Source: Nicotiana tabacum (taxonomy: Eukaryota > Streptophyta > Magnoliopsida > Solanales > Solanaceae). Taken from it: 64,000 bases of DNA. The DNA is taken from contig NC_134101.1 in NCBI RefSeq assembly GCF_000715075.1, positions 135,236,237 to 135,300,236 of the forward strand, written 5' to 3'. The translations under genes and the position numbers were made by a program. Within the stretch, counting starts at the first letter, position 1. Every line of letters starts with the position of its first letter. Of the stretch, positions 24,904 through 35,063 are shown piece after piece. The notes beneath the pieces were generated by a model that was not told the DNA's origin, made no database searches, and was given only the letters and a program-made list of their open reading frames with translations.

Positions 24904-27812
24904 TATCACGACCCAATAATCCACTATAGGTCGTGATGGTGCCTAACTTCTCCGTCAGGCAACCCAATGTTGATTTATCAATTAGTTCACCTATTTATTA
25001 TTTGAAATTTCTAATTCCCAATAATTTAATGGTATAAAGTAGAATTTACAGAGTAAATGATGATAAATTGTGTGATCTATGATAACAACAACTAGAATGA
25101 ACTCCCAAAACCCGGTGTCACTAGTGCATGAGTATTTTTTTTCTAAGGAGTACAATAATAATACAGCATCTGTCCCGAATGTGATAAGACAGAATGAAAT
25201 GAATTAGTACGATGGAAACTCTGTGGCTACGATCCGTAGCCTGGAATACAGCTCACCATAAAGTCTCATCAGCAGCTGCGCCTACGCGCCAAGACGACCA
25301 CCAAATGAACCTGTCAGATCCTGAACATTTAGTGCAGAAGTGCAGCATGAGTACGTAAATCAACGCATACCCAGTAAGTATCTAGCCTAACTCGGAGAAA
25401 TAGTGACGAAGGGCCAACATCGACACTTACTAGAGGTCCAAATGAATAAATAATATGATAATTTCTAACAAATATGAAGTGTACAGCAATAGTGGTTAAT
25501 CTATAATATCATAATATTCCAATTATTTCTTTTAAAGCATAAATTTCTTGATCTTGTATTCTACCTCAATACCTCAGAAAGTGCCAAGTATTAATATCAA
25601 ATCAATAAGAAATACCGTAAAAATGTCGGGCATCAGTGGAAGATTTATCTTGTGAATATTCGAACTACTAGCGATAATACACAATTTTGCCGAGGTCGTT
25701 CGACCCGATCCAAAATAATGTGTACACTACCAAGGGTCGTACGGCACGAACCATTGATGCATCTATATAATGCCAAGGCGTTCGGCCCGCTCCACAAGAA
25801 AAGAAGGAAGTTTCCGAATTTCAATATACATATTTACTATATAGTACATGAGCATAAAGTGAGTATAACCTTTATCGTTTCTCAATTATCTTGCCAACAA
25901 CTCAAAGTGATAAGGCTTGGCCTAAGATATATTTAATTTCTAAATTAAGTTCACTTATATTTCCAATTAGGTAAGCCAACAGAATAAGTTCAAGTAATTC
26001 AAATATTACATGATAACATCCTGAGTCTACCCGGACATAAACATGATTTAGCTACGTACGAACTCTCGTCACCTGGTGCGTACGTAGCACCCACAACAAT
26101 TACATCAACTAGGGGTAGTTTCCCCCTCACAAGGTTAGACAAGAGACTTACCTCGTTCCGAAATTTCATAACCAGCTCCAATGCCTCTCTAACACCTCAA
26201 CCCCAAGCCAAACCATGTGCAAACCGAAAATATACTCTAGTACTCATAATAAATCAATTCATAACAAATTCCTAATTAGCTCGAAAAGCCAATAAAGTCA
26301 ACCCCCTGGCCCACGTGCCCGTATTTCGAAAGTTTTTGAAAATAAACTTTACCCATAACATTACGAACTCAAATATATGATTTATTTCCAATTCTACCAA
26401 ATTCGTGGTCAAAATTCAAAAATATCAATTTTTAGGTTTCCTCTAAAAATCCCACAATTTTCCATAAATTTCATGTATAAATCCGTATATAACTCATGTA
26501 TTTAACTCACAGTAGGTTGGAATAGCTTACCTCAAAATGGATGACAAAAATCTCCTCTTCAAGAACTCCAATGGTCGCCCAACCAAGTGAAAAATGGGAG
26601 AAATGAGCAAAATCCCCGATTTAAAATAATTTGCCTAGGTGTTTCCTTCTTTGCAAATGCGGAACTTGCCTCGCATTTGCGAAGCACAAAAAAGTTACTG
26701 CCCAAAAATCCTTTTACACGAATACGAGGTCCCCCTCGCGAACGCGATGCACACCGAGCCAGACCTTCGCAAACACGGTCCTTCTTATGCGAACACGAAG
26801 AACAATATCACTTGCCTCCCCAATAACCCTTCGCAAACGAGGGAACTCCTTCGCGAGCGCGAAGGGTAAATTCCAGCAGCCCTCAACTTCCTCTATGAGA
26901 ACGCGGGAACACCTTTGCGAACGCGTAGAAGGACACCAGACACCAGCAAACCAGAAGCTCCAGCCATCATCCAAGTCCAAATTCCAATCCGTTAACCATC
27001 CGGAATCTGCCCGAGGCCCCTAGGACCTCAAAACCTGCCAACAAGTCCTAAAATATTACATGAACTTAGTGGATCCCTCAAATCACATCAATCAATATTA
27101 AAACACGAATCGCACCCCGATTCAAGCTTAATGAACTAAGAAAATTTCAACTTCTGCAACCAATGCTGAAACCTATCAAGACACGTCCGATTGACCTCAA
27201 ATTTTGCACACAAGTCACATTTGACATTACGAGCCCAATCCAACTTCCGAAATCAGAATCCGACCCCGATATCAAAAAGTCCACTCCCAGTCAAACTTCC
27301 CAAAAACCTTCCAATTTCCAACTTTCACCAAATGACCCCGAAATAACCTACGGACCTCCAACTCAACGTTTGGATGCGCTCCTAAGACCAAATCACCATA
27401 CGGAGCTATTCCCAGGCTTGGAATCCCAAACGGACATCGATAACATCAAAATCCACTTCAACCCAAAATTATGAAATTCATCCAAAATGCCAACTTACCA
27501 CAATAAGCGCCGAAATGCTCCCGGGTTATCCAAAACCCGATTCGGACATACACTTAAGTCCAAAATCATCATACAAACCTACTGGAACTTCAAATCCCTA
27601 TTTCGAGGTCGTTTATTCAAAAGTCAAATCTTAGCCAACTCTTCACGCTTAAAGCTTCCGAAATTAGAATTTTCTTTCCAAATCAACTCTGAACTTCTCG
27701 AAATTCAGTTCCGACCACACGTACAAATCATAATACCTGAAGTGAAGCTACTCAAAGCCTCAAACTGCTGAACGACATGCTAGAGCTCAAAATAACCGGT
27801 CGGGTCGTTACA
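24904..27812 (-). repeat. 5' LTR of the LARD-like element
   Basis: 2909 bp. The plus-strand text starts TATCACGACCC (tip mutated from TG) and ends GGGTCGTTACA, followed by the target duplication GTTAG. The CpG-rich near-palindrome cluster is at 26650-26935. Confidence 0.9.
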
Positions 27813-27817
27813 GTTAG

Positions 27818-29488
27818 TATCATCACAAGTTGCATATATAAACTATTAATATTTAATGAACCAAAAGGATGTGCTTACTACTCCCTCAATCTCAATGTCC
27901 AATTTATTCCTACAGCAGTGAAACTCTAAATTGCTTACCTAACTATAGTGCTAGTAATGCACGTCATCTTGTTTTAGCTTTTGTTGTGCGTAATCAATGT
28001 TTAAGCAATGTCTTTACCTTAATTTAGAAAACTTTAGTTTTCTTTTCGAAATATCAGTTAAATACACTTTTCGAAATCACATGAAGCAAGAGATGGAGTG
28101 AATATTTGAGTTCTAACTTAGTGCAAATAAATTTTTACTACATTTTATCTCAGTCATAAATATTTAATCCTAACCATCTTTTTGTTTTGGATTTAACCTA
28201 TATATATTGATACTATAAAGAGTTTTTATATTATAAGTTTTGTTTTGTCACTCAGCAAGACAGCAACATTATTTTAGGGAAAATTTCACATTAGAACAAT
28301 TAGGCTCTCTACTTTTTAATTTTATAGTCCATATTTCAATTTACAATCAACTAGCTCAAAAATAATAGGCTAAAATTTAACATCCAACTCCAATAGGTTC
28401 TCAAAATTACTATTTAATTTTTAAAAAAGATTCCTCAAGCTTTTAAATTAATTTTCAAATCAGTAACTGTGACTCAAATATTAGTTCAACAAACCAAATT
28501 CATTTGGTTGGTGAAAATTAGATTTTTAACAAGCTTAAGTATGTGGGTTTAAATTCTGAATTTGATTTTGTGAAAAATTTGGAGTGGGTGTTCTTTAGAC
28601 TTGTTAGAAATAGTATAAGGAGGTTGTACATAAAATTTGAAATCATTTAATGGAGATTTGGACTGATTTTGAATAAGAATTGCAACTGAAAATCGTGGAA
28701 AAACGTCTACAGATGCTTGTATAAAGGTGTATAAAAGTATATAATAGTGTATAAGGTGTGTTTCTACACTCATATACACTATTATAAAAGATTATACATA
28801 ATTATACAAAAAACTGACTTCGTATTCTTCCTTGCATCTTTTCTGAAATTTAACTCAAATCTACTCCAAATCACTTCAAATTTAAATTTTGAACTCCTTT
28901 TGATATTTTCAATCAATTGGAACAACACCCAATCCAAACAACTAACAAATTCAAAAAAAAAAAACCATTTTCGAAAGCAAAACTTTGAATGGTCTTTACT
29001 GGTGGACTTCTACTCTTCAATTTTTTTACATTGCAAGCAGGTGACACAAGAGAAGAAACAGAAAATACACGACCCCTTGAAGCATATGTAGAAGATGTGA
29101 GAAGAAGAGAGAGTGAAAACAATGGTTGTGAGAACACAGATTTAACTCCGTAACTTTTAAAAATAGTGGTTGTAAGAACACAGATTTTGAATTTGCTAGT
29201 GCTTACAAAATATGTACAATATTTGCTAGAACGAGTAAAACTTAAACATATGGGTCATTTTTGTTATGGTGCGAAGTCATGTGTATTTTCTTGTAATTCT
29301 TTCGTTAGCCACCAAGTTTCATTTTGTTGCTTTAGCTGTGCCAACTCCCTACGTTGCATTATGGGCCCGTTTGAAATTAGAATAGGCAACAAAAAAGTAG
29401 TACTACTCGTTTTAGTGCTGAAAATAGGGTTAACTTTCTTCCATAGTTGGCGTGAAAGAAAGGTCCCATGCCATTAAACAGATGTACA
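27818..29488. other. AT-rich intergenic stretch, no supported gene
   Basis: Low-complexity AT-rich DNA. A cluster of TGTATAA-type motifs on both strands lies at 28715-28810. A minus-strand ORF of 74 codons (28913-29137) and a plus-strand ORF of about 41 codons with a hydrophobic start (from the ATG at 29266) are visible, but neither matches a family I know. This is the stretch between the LARD and chromovirus insertions. Confidence 0.5.
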
Positions 29489-29493
29489 ATAAC

Positions 29494-30323
29494 TGTCATG
29501 GGCTGCTTTCCAGACATGCCCCATGACCCCTTGGCCGCGCCCCATGGTGGCCTAGCAAGCCTCACAATGCCTAGCGCCATGGTCGGCCCCGTGGTCTTGG
29601 CTGCGCCAAGCGACAAGCGCGCATGTGCCTCTGTCGCCCCACCGATGCCTCTCGCCAGCGCCCAAGGGCTGGCCAATGACAACAGCACCGCGCGCCCTGA
29701 CAATGCCGCGCGCGCAGATCCTGATGCCTCGCCAGCGCCTAGCTGCAGGCCCATTCCAACAGCGCCTCGCGCACAGACCCTGATGCCAAGCACCAGTGCC
29801 CAGCCTCAGGCCAGCACATCAAGTGTCGCGCGCGCCCACAGCAACGCGCGCGCAGACCCTGACCCGCAAGACAAGGATGCTGCCATCGGACTTAGTTTTT
29901 CCTTGCAATAATCTAAGTCCTTTTCATTGTAATCATAGACTAGTTTTCATCATTTTCATTTCAGTGTGCTTCTACAGCTTTATTAGGACTAGTCTTGTAA
30001 TGTTGGTTTATTTTTTTTTAAGCATTATTAAGGGGGACCAAACAATCAAACATTTCAATCAGCATTTTCTGGTGTCTCTCCCCCTCGACACCACATCATT
30101 GTAATCATCATTTTCATTCAGCAATAAAATCATCATCATCATTCAAAACCCAATTCTCTCTCAGCTTCCGCAATTGGCTTACGACATTGGTTTTCCCGCA
30201 CGGCACTGACAATCTAGTCTAGCGTGCGGCGAGGACCTCATTGGCGGACAGCAACCGCACTGACATCGGTTGCTTAGCCTTACGTTGCCCTTCCAAAGAT
30301 CATCAGGAAGGCGTTGCGTAACA
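29494..30323 (+). repeat. 5' LTR of the chromovirus-like element
   Basis: 830 bp, TGTCATGGGC to GCGTAACA. The first half is GC- and CpG-rich with GCGCGC runs and stays open as a reading frame to 29911. The second half has AATAAA at 30123-30128. It differs from the 3' LTR by eight transitions and one T-run length change. Confidence 0.92.
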
Positions 30324-30325
30324 GT

Positions 30326-30337
30326 TGGTATCAGAGC
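30326..30337 (+). other. Primer-binding site, chromovirus-like element
   Basis: TGGTATCAGAGC, the perfect initiator tRNA-Met complement, lies 2 nt after the LTR end. Confidence 0.88.
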
Positions 30338-30391
30338 CTAGGCTCGACATCGGACGAGGGAAAACATTTGCCATCATCACCATTTCTGACC

Positions 30392-33300
30392 ATGGTGAAT
30401 CATGGGGAGCGTCTAGCATCCCTAGAAGAGACGGTTGACCGATTACGACCCATCGTGGATACGGTGCCTGATCAAAACAACAACCTAGTGCAAAGGTTGG
30501 ACGACCTGGACCGCCGAATGCGGCAGGCCGAAAATGACATTGCAAACATCAGTCGTGACTCCGACGAGGACCGACAAACGGCAGCCATCGAAACTGCCAA
30601 TATTCATGGCAAATTTGAGGACCTCCAACAGGAGCGTGCCGACGATTTGGCCCATCAGCAACATGAGGCAGACAGACTAACTGCCATGCAGCAAACCATA
30701 AACGACTTGACAGACAAGCTCAACGTTGTCAATGCTGCCTTACAGAGCCTACTTCGAGAAGGCGACCATCACATCAGGGGTGCAGCAAACCTCACCCCCA
30801 TTCCACAAAAGCTTAAGATACCGGAGCCAAAGCCATACGACGGATCCCGGGATGCTAAAGAAGTGGAAAACTTCATCTTCGACATCGAACAATACTTCGA
30901 TGCCGTGGGCCATTTGGAGGAATCCAAAAAGGTAGCGACTGCTGCCATGTATCTTCAGGGCGATGCCAAACTTTGGTGGCGGGTCAAATACGAAGCCATC
31001 AAGGCCGGTGAAGATACTCTTCAGACATGGGACGAATTGAAGGTAGCCATACGCCTGCAATTCTTTCCCGAAAACGTGGAATACAATGCAAGGAGAAAGC
31101 TACGGGACCTCCGCCACACCAAATCAGTGAGGGAGTACGTGCGCGAATTCTCCGCACTCATGCTAAACATACGCGACATGGGGGACAAAGACAAACTCTT
31201 CGCATTCATAGAAGGTTTGAAACCTCATGCCCGTATGGAACTACAGCGACAACGGGTAGACACCCTGCCCAAGGCCATTCAAGCTGCAGAATGCCTTGGC
31301 GACTATCATTTGGGAACTCAGAACGACAGGCCCCAGCCGTCTGTCCGAGGGGGATTCAACGGGCACCATCCCAGCAATGGTGGCCCAAGCAAAAGTGGGG
31401 GAGATCGGAGTGCATCCAAAACTAAGACTCCTCCCTCCAACAGCAACAGTGCTGCATCCATCAACAACAATCAGGGGAGAAAGCCTCCCTCAGAATGCCG
31501 TCATTGCGGCGGGGCACATTGGAACAATGAATGCCCAAACATCAAGGTCAATGCTCATCAGACGGTCGAGGGTGAGTTAGACACATCAGACTCATCAGAC
31601 GACGACCAGGTAGGCGCCTTCAATGCAATTGTTGGCTCTATCCCTCATGCCTTAGCGGGGACCAGTGCATCTCCTCCTAAGAAAACATCAGTCCCGATCA
31701 CCAGGAAAGGGAAAGAAAAGATGGACGAAGGACCTCCTAAGCAAGCGAGGACCCTAATGTTCGTCGAATTGAAAGTGAACGGCAAGCGCCTTCACGCCTT
31801 GATAGACACGGGTGCCACCCATAACTACTTGTCATCAACGCAAGTAGAGCGCCTAGGTCTTGTGGTACAAAAGAGCAAAGGCCGCGTCAAGGCTATCAAC
31901 TCACCACCTCAGACATTGGGTGGAACAGCTACAAATGTCCCAGTGAAACTTGGCCCATACAAAGGAAGCATCGACCTGCGCATCGCAATCATAGATGACT
32001 TCGACATCATAGTGGGTTTGGAGTTCATGAGGCAAACCAACACCATTCCAGTACCATTTGCCAACATACTCCTGATGATGGGAGAAAACGGGGCCAAGCC
32101 CTGCACCATACCATGCTTTCCTATAAAGATGGCCGCTGAAAACATCTCGGCCATGCAGTTGGAGAAGGTAGTCAACAGACATGAACCTCAGGTTCAGGCT
32201 ACCCTTCGCAGCAACAATCAGCCATCATGTCATCGGCCTCAAAAGACTGGTGACGCTCATCATCGTGTGAAGACTTGTCAGCCATGCCACAAGGACAAGT
32301 CGGATCACTCATCACAGCCGGGACCCTCGCAGCCATTACATGTCCCTCAGAGACCATGGGAAAGTGTTTCCCTCAGATTCATCACGGGATTGCCCCAAGT
32401 CGGCAATCTTGCATCCATCATGGTTGTCATAGATCAATTCTCAGACTATGCAACTTTCATAGCAGCCCCGCAAAACATCTCAGCAGAAGATACAGCTCGA
32501 CTCTTCTTCTCGCACATTGTCAAACATTGGGGCCTGCCCAAAAACATTGTTAGTAGGCGCGACTCACGCTTTACTAGCAACTTCTGGACCCATCTCTTCA
32601 GGTGCTTTGGGTCAACATTGAGTCACAACACATCCATCCATCCACCATCGGATGGCCAGACAGACCGGTTCGATGACATGCTGGAGGAATATCTCCGCAA
32701 CTTCGCAACCGGATCACAGAAGCATTGGGTGAAGCTCCTGGATGCTGCTCAACTGTGTTTCAATTCTCAAAAGAGCCATCATACAAACAAGAGCCCTTTT
32801 GAAATTGTTACCGGACAGCAACCGCTTCTCCCGCAAACGGTGAATGCCTCAACCATGCCGAAATCCCCTCGAGCTGCCAACTTCTCGAGCGAATGGGAGC
32901 GCAACATGGAGATAGTGCGGAGCTATCTCATCAGGGCCCAAGAGCGGGCAAAAAGGTTCACCGAACAAAATCTTTGCTTTGCCCAACATCAACCAGGGGA
33001 CAAAGTAATGCTATGCATCCCAAAGCGGTACTTGTTTGCAGAAAGGACCCATGACCCTCGGCTGCAACAAAAATACATCGGGCCCCTGCCCATTGAGAAA
33101 CGCATTGGGAAGTCCACATACCAGGTCAAAACTCCATCCTGGTGGAAGATCCATCCAGTCTTCCATGTCAGCCGCATGAAATCATTGCTTCGCTACAACA
33201 GCAAGCTCAAACAACAGAGGGGCGCAGACCTCCCATCCAACAACCATCAGAATCATCATCATCATCATCATAAGGCTCCGAGGACGGCGCCAACTCAGGT

Positions 33301-33724
33301 GGGGGAGAATGTCATGGGCTGCTTTCCAGACATGCCCCATGACCCCTTGGCCGCGCCCCATGGCGGCCTAGCAAGCCTCACAATGCCTAGCGCCATGGTC
33401 GGCCCCGTGGTCTTGGCTGCGCCAAGCGACAAGCGCGCATGTGCCTCTGTCGCCCCACCGATGCCTCTCGCCAGCGCCCAAGGGCTGGCCAATGACAACA
33501 GCGCCGCGCGCCCTGACAATGTCGCGCGCGCAGATCCTGATGCCTCGCCAGCGCCTAGCTGCAGGCTCATTCCAACAGCACCTCGCGCACAGACCCTGAT
33601 GCCAAGCACCAGTGCCCAGCCTCAGGCCAGCACATCAAGTGTCGCGCGCGCCCACAGCAACGCGCGCGCAGACCCTGACCCGCAAGACAAGGATGCTGCC
33701 ATCGGACTTAGTTTTTCCTTGTAA
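30392..33724 (+). CDS. Gag-protease-integrase fusion polyprotein without RT
   Basis: The frame is open from 30314. I choose the ATG at 30392 (MVNHGERLASLEETVDRLRP) because it opens the coiled-coil N-terminus. Order: coiled coil (about residues 1-120), gag core (AAMYLQGDAKLWWRVKYEAI, NARRKLRDLRHTKSVREYVR), zinc knuckle CRHCGGAHWNNECP (near 31500), protease with LIDTGATHNYLS (near 31800), then an abrupt passage at about 32150-32350 into the remnant CQPCHKDK of the integrase zinc domain and the integrase core. The core has Asp at 32432, but Arg (AGG, 32555) and Asp (GAC, 32663) replace the second Asp and the Glu of the usual triad. A GPF-type module (KYIGPLPIEKRIGKSTYQV) and a His run follow. 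The frame enters the 3' LTR and stops at 33722. Gag and protease may be functional; integrase probably is not. Confidence 0.85.
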   Translation: MVNHGERLASLEETVDRLRPIVDTVPDQNNNLVQRLDDLDRRMRQAENDIANISRDSDEDRQTAAIETANIHGKFEDLQQERADDLAHQQHEADRLTAMQQTINDLTDKLNVVNAALQSLLREGDHHIRGAANLTPIPQKLKIPEPKPYDGSRDAKEVENFIFDIEQYFDAVGHLEESKKVATAAMYLQGDAKLWWRVKYEAIKAGEDTLQTWDELKVAIRLQFFPENVEYNARRKLRDLRHTKSVREYVREFSALMLNIRDMGDKDKLFAFIEGLKPHARMELQRQRVDTLPKAIQAAECLGDYHLGTQNDRPQPSVRGGFNGHHPSNGGPSKSGGDRSASKTKTPPSNSNSAASINNNQGRKPPSECRHCGGAHWNNECPNIKVNAHQTVEGELDTSDSSDDDQVGAFNAIVGSIPHALAGTSASPPKKTSVPITRKGKEKMDEGPPKQARTLMFVELKVNGKRLHALIDTGATHNYLSSTQVERLGLVVQKSKGRVKAINSPPQTLGGTATNVPVKLGPYKGSIDLRIAIIDDFDIIVGLEFMRQTNTIPVPFANILLMMGENGAKPCTIPCFPIKMAAENISAMQLEKVVNRHEPQVQATLRSNNQPSCHRPQKTGDAHHRVKTCQPCHKDKSDHSSQPGPSQPLHVPQRPWESVSLRFITGLPQVGNLASIMVVIDQFSDYATFIAAPQNISAEDTARLFFSHIVKHWGLPKNIVSRRDSRFTSNFWTHLFRCFGSTLSHNTSIHPPSDGQTDRFDDMLEEYLRNFATGSQKHWVKLLDAAQLCFNSQKSHHTNKSPFEIVTGQQPLLPQTVNASTMPKSPRAANFSSEWERNMEIVRSYLIRAQERAKRFTEQNLCFAQHQPGDKVMLCIPKRYLFAERTHDPRLQQKYIGPLPIEKRIGKSTYQVKTPSWWKIHPVFHVSRMKSLLRYNSKLKQQRGADLPSNNHQNHHHHHHKAPRTAPTQVGENVMGCFPDMPHDPLAAPHGGLASLTMPSAMVGPVVLAAPSDKRACASVAPPMPLASAQGLANDNSAARPDNVARADPDASPAPSCRLIPTAPRAQTLMPSTSAQPQASTSSVARAHSNARADPDPQDKDAAIGLSFSL
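33252..33271 (+). repeat. (CAT)n trinucleotide repeat coding for a His run
   Basis: ATCATCATC-type repeat within the polyprotein frame gives six consecutive His residues just before the 3' LTR. Confidence 0.8.
33299..33309 (+). other. Polypurine tract, chromovirus-like element
   Basis: GTGGGGGAGAA abuts the 3' LTR tip TGTCATG, as expected for the plus-strand primer. Confidence 0.85.
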
Positions 33725-34138
33725 TAATCTAAGTCCTTTTCATTGTAATCATAGACTAGTTTTCATCATTTTCATTTCAGTGTGCTTCTACAGTTTTATT
33801 AGGACTAGTCTTGTAATGTTGGTTTATTTTTTTTAAGCATTATTAAGGGGGACCAAACAATCAAACATTTCAATCAGCATTTTCTGGTGTCTCTCCCCCT
33901 CGACACCACATCATTGTAATCATCATTTTCATTCAGCAATAAAATCATCATCATCATTCAAAACCCAATTCTCTCTCAGCTTCCGCAATTGGCTTACGAC
34001 ATTGGTTTTCCCGCACGGCACTGACAATCTAGTCTAGCGTGCGGCGAGGACCTCATTGGCGGACAGCAACCACACTGACATCGGTTGCTTAGCCTTACGT
34101 TGCCCTTCCAAAGATCATCAGGAAGGCGTTGCGTAACA
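33310..34138 (+). repeat. 3' LTR of the chromovirus-like element
   Basis: 829 bp, nearly identical to the 5' LTR. The polyprotein frame continues into it for 138 codons (Ala/Pro/Ser-rich) to the TAA at 33722. AATAAA is at 33938-33943. Confidence 0.92.
33938..33943 (+). terminator. Polyadenylation signal in 3' LTR
   Basis: AATAAA followed by a CATCATCATC stretch. The identical signal in the 5' LTR is at 30123-30128. This is the likely 3' processing signal of the element transcript. Confidence 0.55.
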
Positions 34139-34142
34139 TAAC

Positions 34143-35063
34143 ACATGTAGGACAGTGGCATTTGGTATTTGTATACCATACCTAGAATATTCTTTCATAA
34201 GCGTGGTGTCAAACATAAATCTTTAAAAGTGACTTGCAAAAATCACATCACTCAATTATTAATTTCTATCCTGGAAACCTCATGGCTGACATGACAAAAG
34301 TGTAACCACCGGACTTGGCTTGTACGTGCCAGCAGGCACAGCGAAGAGTATTTTTTATGGTGATGCATTCTTTGGACACGGAGGAATGTACCTTGGAATC
34401 TCTCCATTCTTACAATCCAGTTAAAAATGAATGAAACACTTTATTTTCCTTTTTGCTATTTGACTAGAATCTAAATTAATCTGATATTTTATTGTAAATA
34501 ACGAACCTATGTATATCTATATCTATATATATTAAAGAAATAAAGTTTTCATTTTAATTAAGTCAAGTGGCAAGTTATAGCAAGCCAAGTAGCAAGTTAT
34601 TAAGAAGCCACTTGACAACCTTATTAAATCAAAATTAAAATATATATTGTACTATATTGATTTTTTGGGAAACAAACATTCAATCATCCCATTTTTATAT
34701 GCTCTTTTTAAGGAAAATTTCCTTTACATACAGTTAATTATATATATTTTTAGGATTAATAAATTAAAAAGTATTTAAAATAAGGAAACACCAAAACTTA
34801 AACAAAAGAACAATACATATATTTTCTATACCTTCCTATCGCTATCTCTTCCTAAAAAAATTCCAAATAATAATAATAATAATAATATATTAAAGAAATA
34901 ATGTTTGCACTGTGATTAAGCCAAGTGACAAGTTACTATAAAGTCACTTGGCAATTTAGAATAATATTTGTAATAGCATTTATTTTAAATTAATAGTAAG
35001 AATTTTTTTCTGAATTTAAATGGAAAGATAGCAAATAAGATTCTTTTGAATCTGAATAGAAAG
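34143..35063. other. AT-rich stretch with two copies of a local repeat, interrupted by the next element
   Basis: A repeat starting TATATATTAAAGAAATAA, then TTAAGTCAAGTGGCAAGTTA-like text, occurs from about 34525 and again from about 34891. The second copy is cut at 35063 by the Tekay insertion and resumes at 43699. (AAT)n lies at 34866-34888. The 34143-34450 part is not AT-rich and holds short frames I cannot assign. Confidence 0.6.

Larger units (their letters stand above)
17541..27812 (-). mobile_element. Complete non-coding LTR retrotransposon (LARD-like)
   Basis: Two direct LTRs (17541-20422 and 24904-27812) flank a 4.5-kb internal region. The 5-bp target duplication GTTAG is perfect (17536-17540 and 27813-27817), so both ends are exact. 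The polypurine tract is next to the left LTR and the primer-binding site next to the right LTR, so the element reads on the minus strand. No gag or pol domain can be recognised in any frame. This fits the published class of large retrotransposon derivatives. LTR tips match the Tekay-type element at 35064 (TGTAACGACC at the start; GCGCCATCACGACC near the end and GTGACA at the end), suggesting mobilisation in trans. Confidence 0.9.
29494..34138 (+). mobile_element. Young chromovirus-like LTR retrotransposon lacking RT/RNase H
   Basis: LTRs at 29494-30323 and 33310-34138 differ at about nine positions in 830 bp. TAAC is repeated on both sides (29490-29493 and 34139-34142), giving a short target duplication. 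Primer-binding site, polypurine tract and polyadenylation signals are intact. A single long frame encodes gag, protease and integrase, while RT, RNase H and most of the integrase zinc domain are missing. The zinc-knuckle spacing and integrase GPF module point to the chromovirus group; the exact lineage is uncertain. Confidence 0.92.

Noticed and set aside
26587..27023. Plus-strand ORFs of 79-130 codons in the LARD LTR.
   Set aside because: They lie in the CpG palindrome cluster, exist in three overlapping frames, have no recognisable domain and are not conserved in the other LTR.
29266..29390. A short plus-strand ORF of about 41 codons with a hydrophobic, signal-peptide-like start.
   Set aside because: It is too short, has no homologue I recognise, and its position next to element insertions gives no support.
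29377..29793. A 138-codon minus-strand ORF over the GC-rich LTR half, and its copy at 33295-33609.
   Set aside because: It is antisense to the LTR-encoded tail of the polyprotein. GC-rich repeats with few T/A codons give long frames on both strands.
34300..34430. A short frame with several glycines and aromatic residues after the chromovirus that might be a host gene exon.
   Set aside because: It has no recognisable family, no clear splice sites and competing frames.
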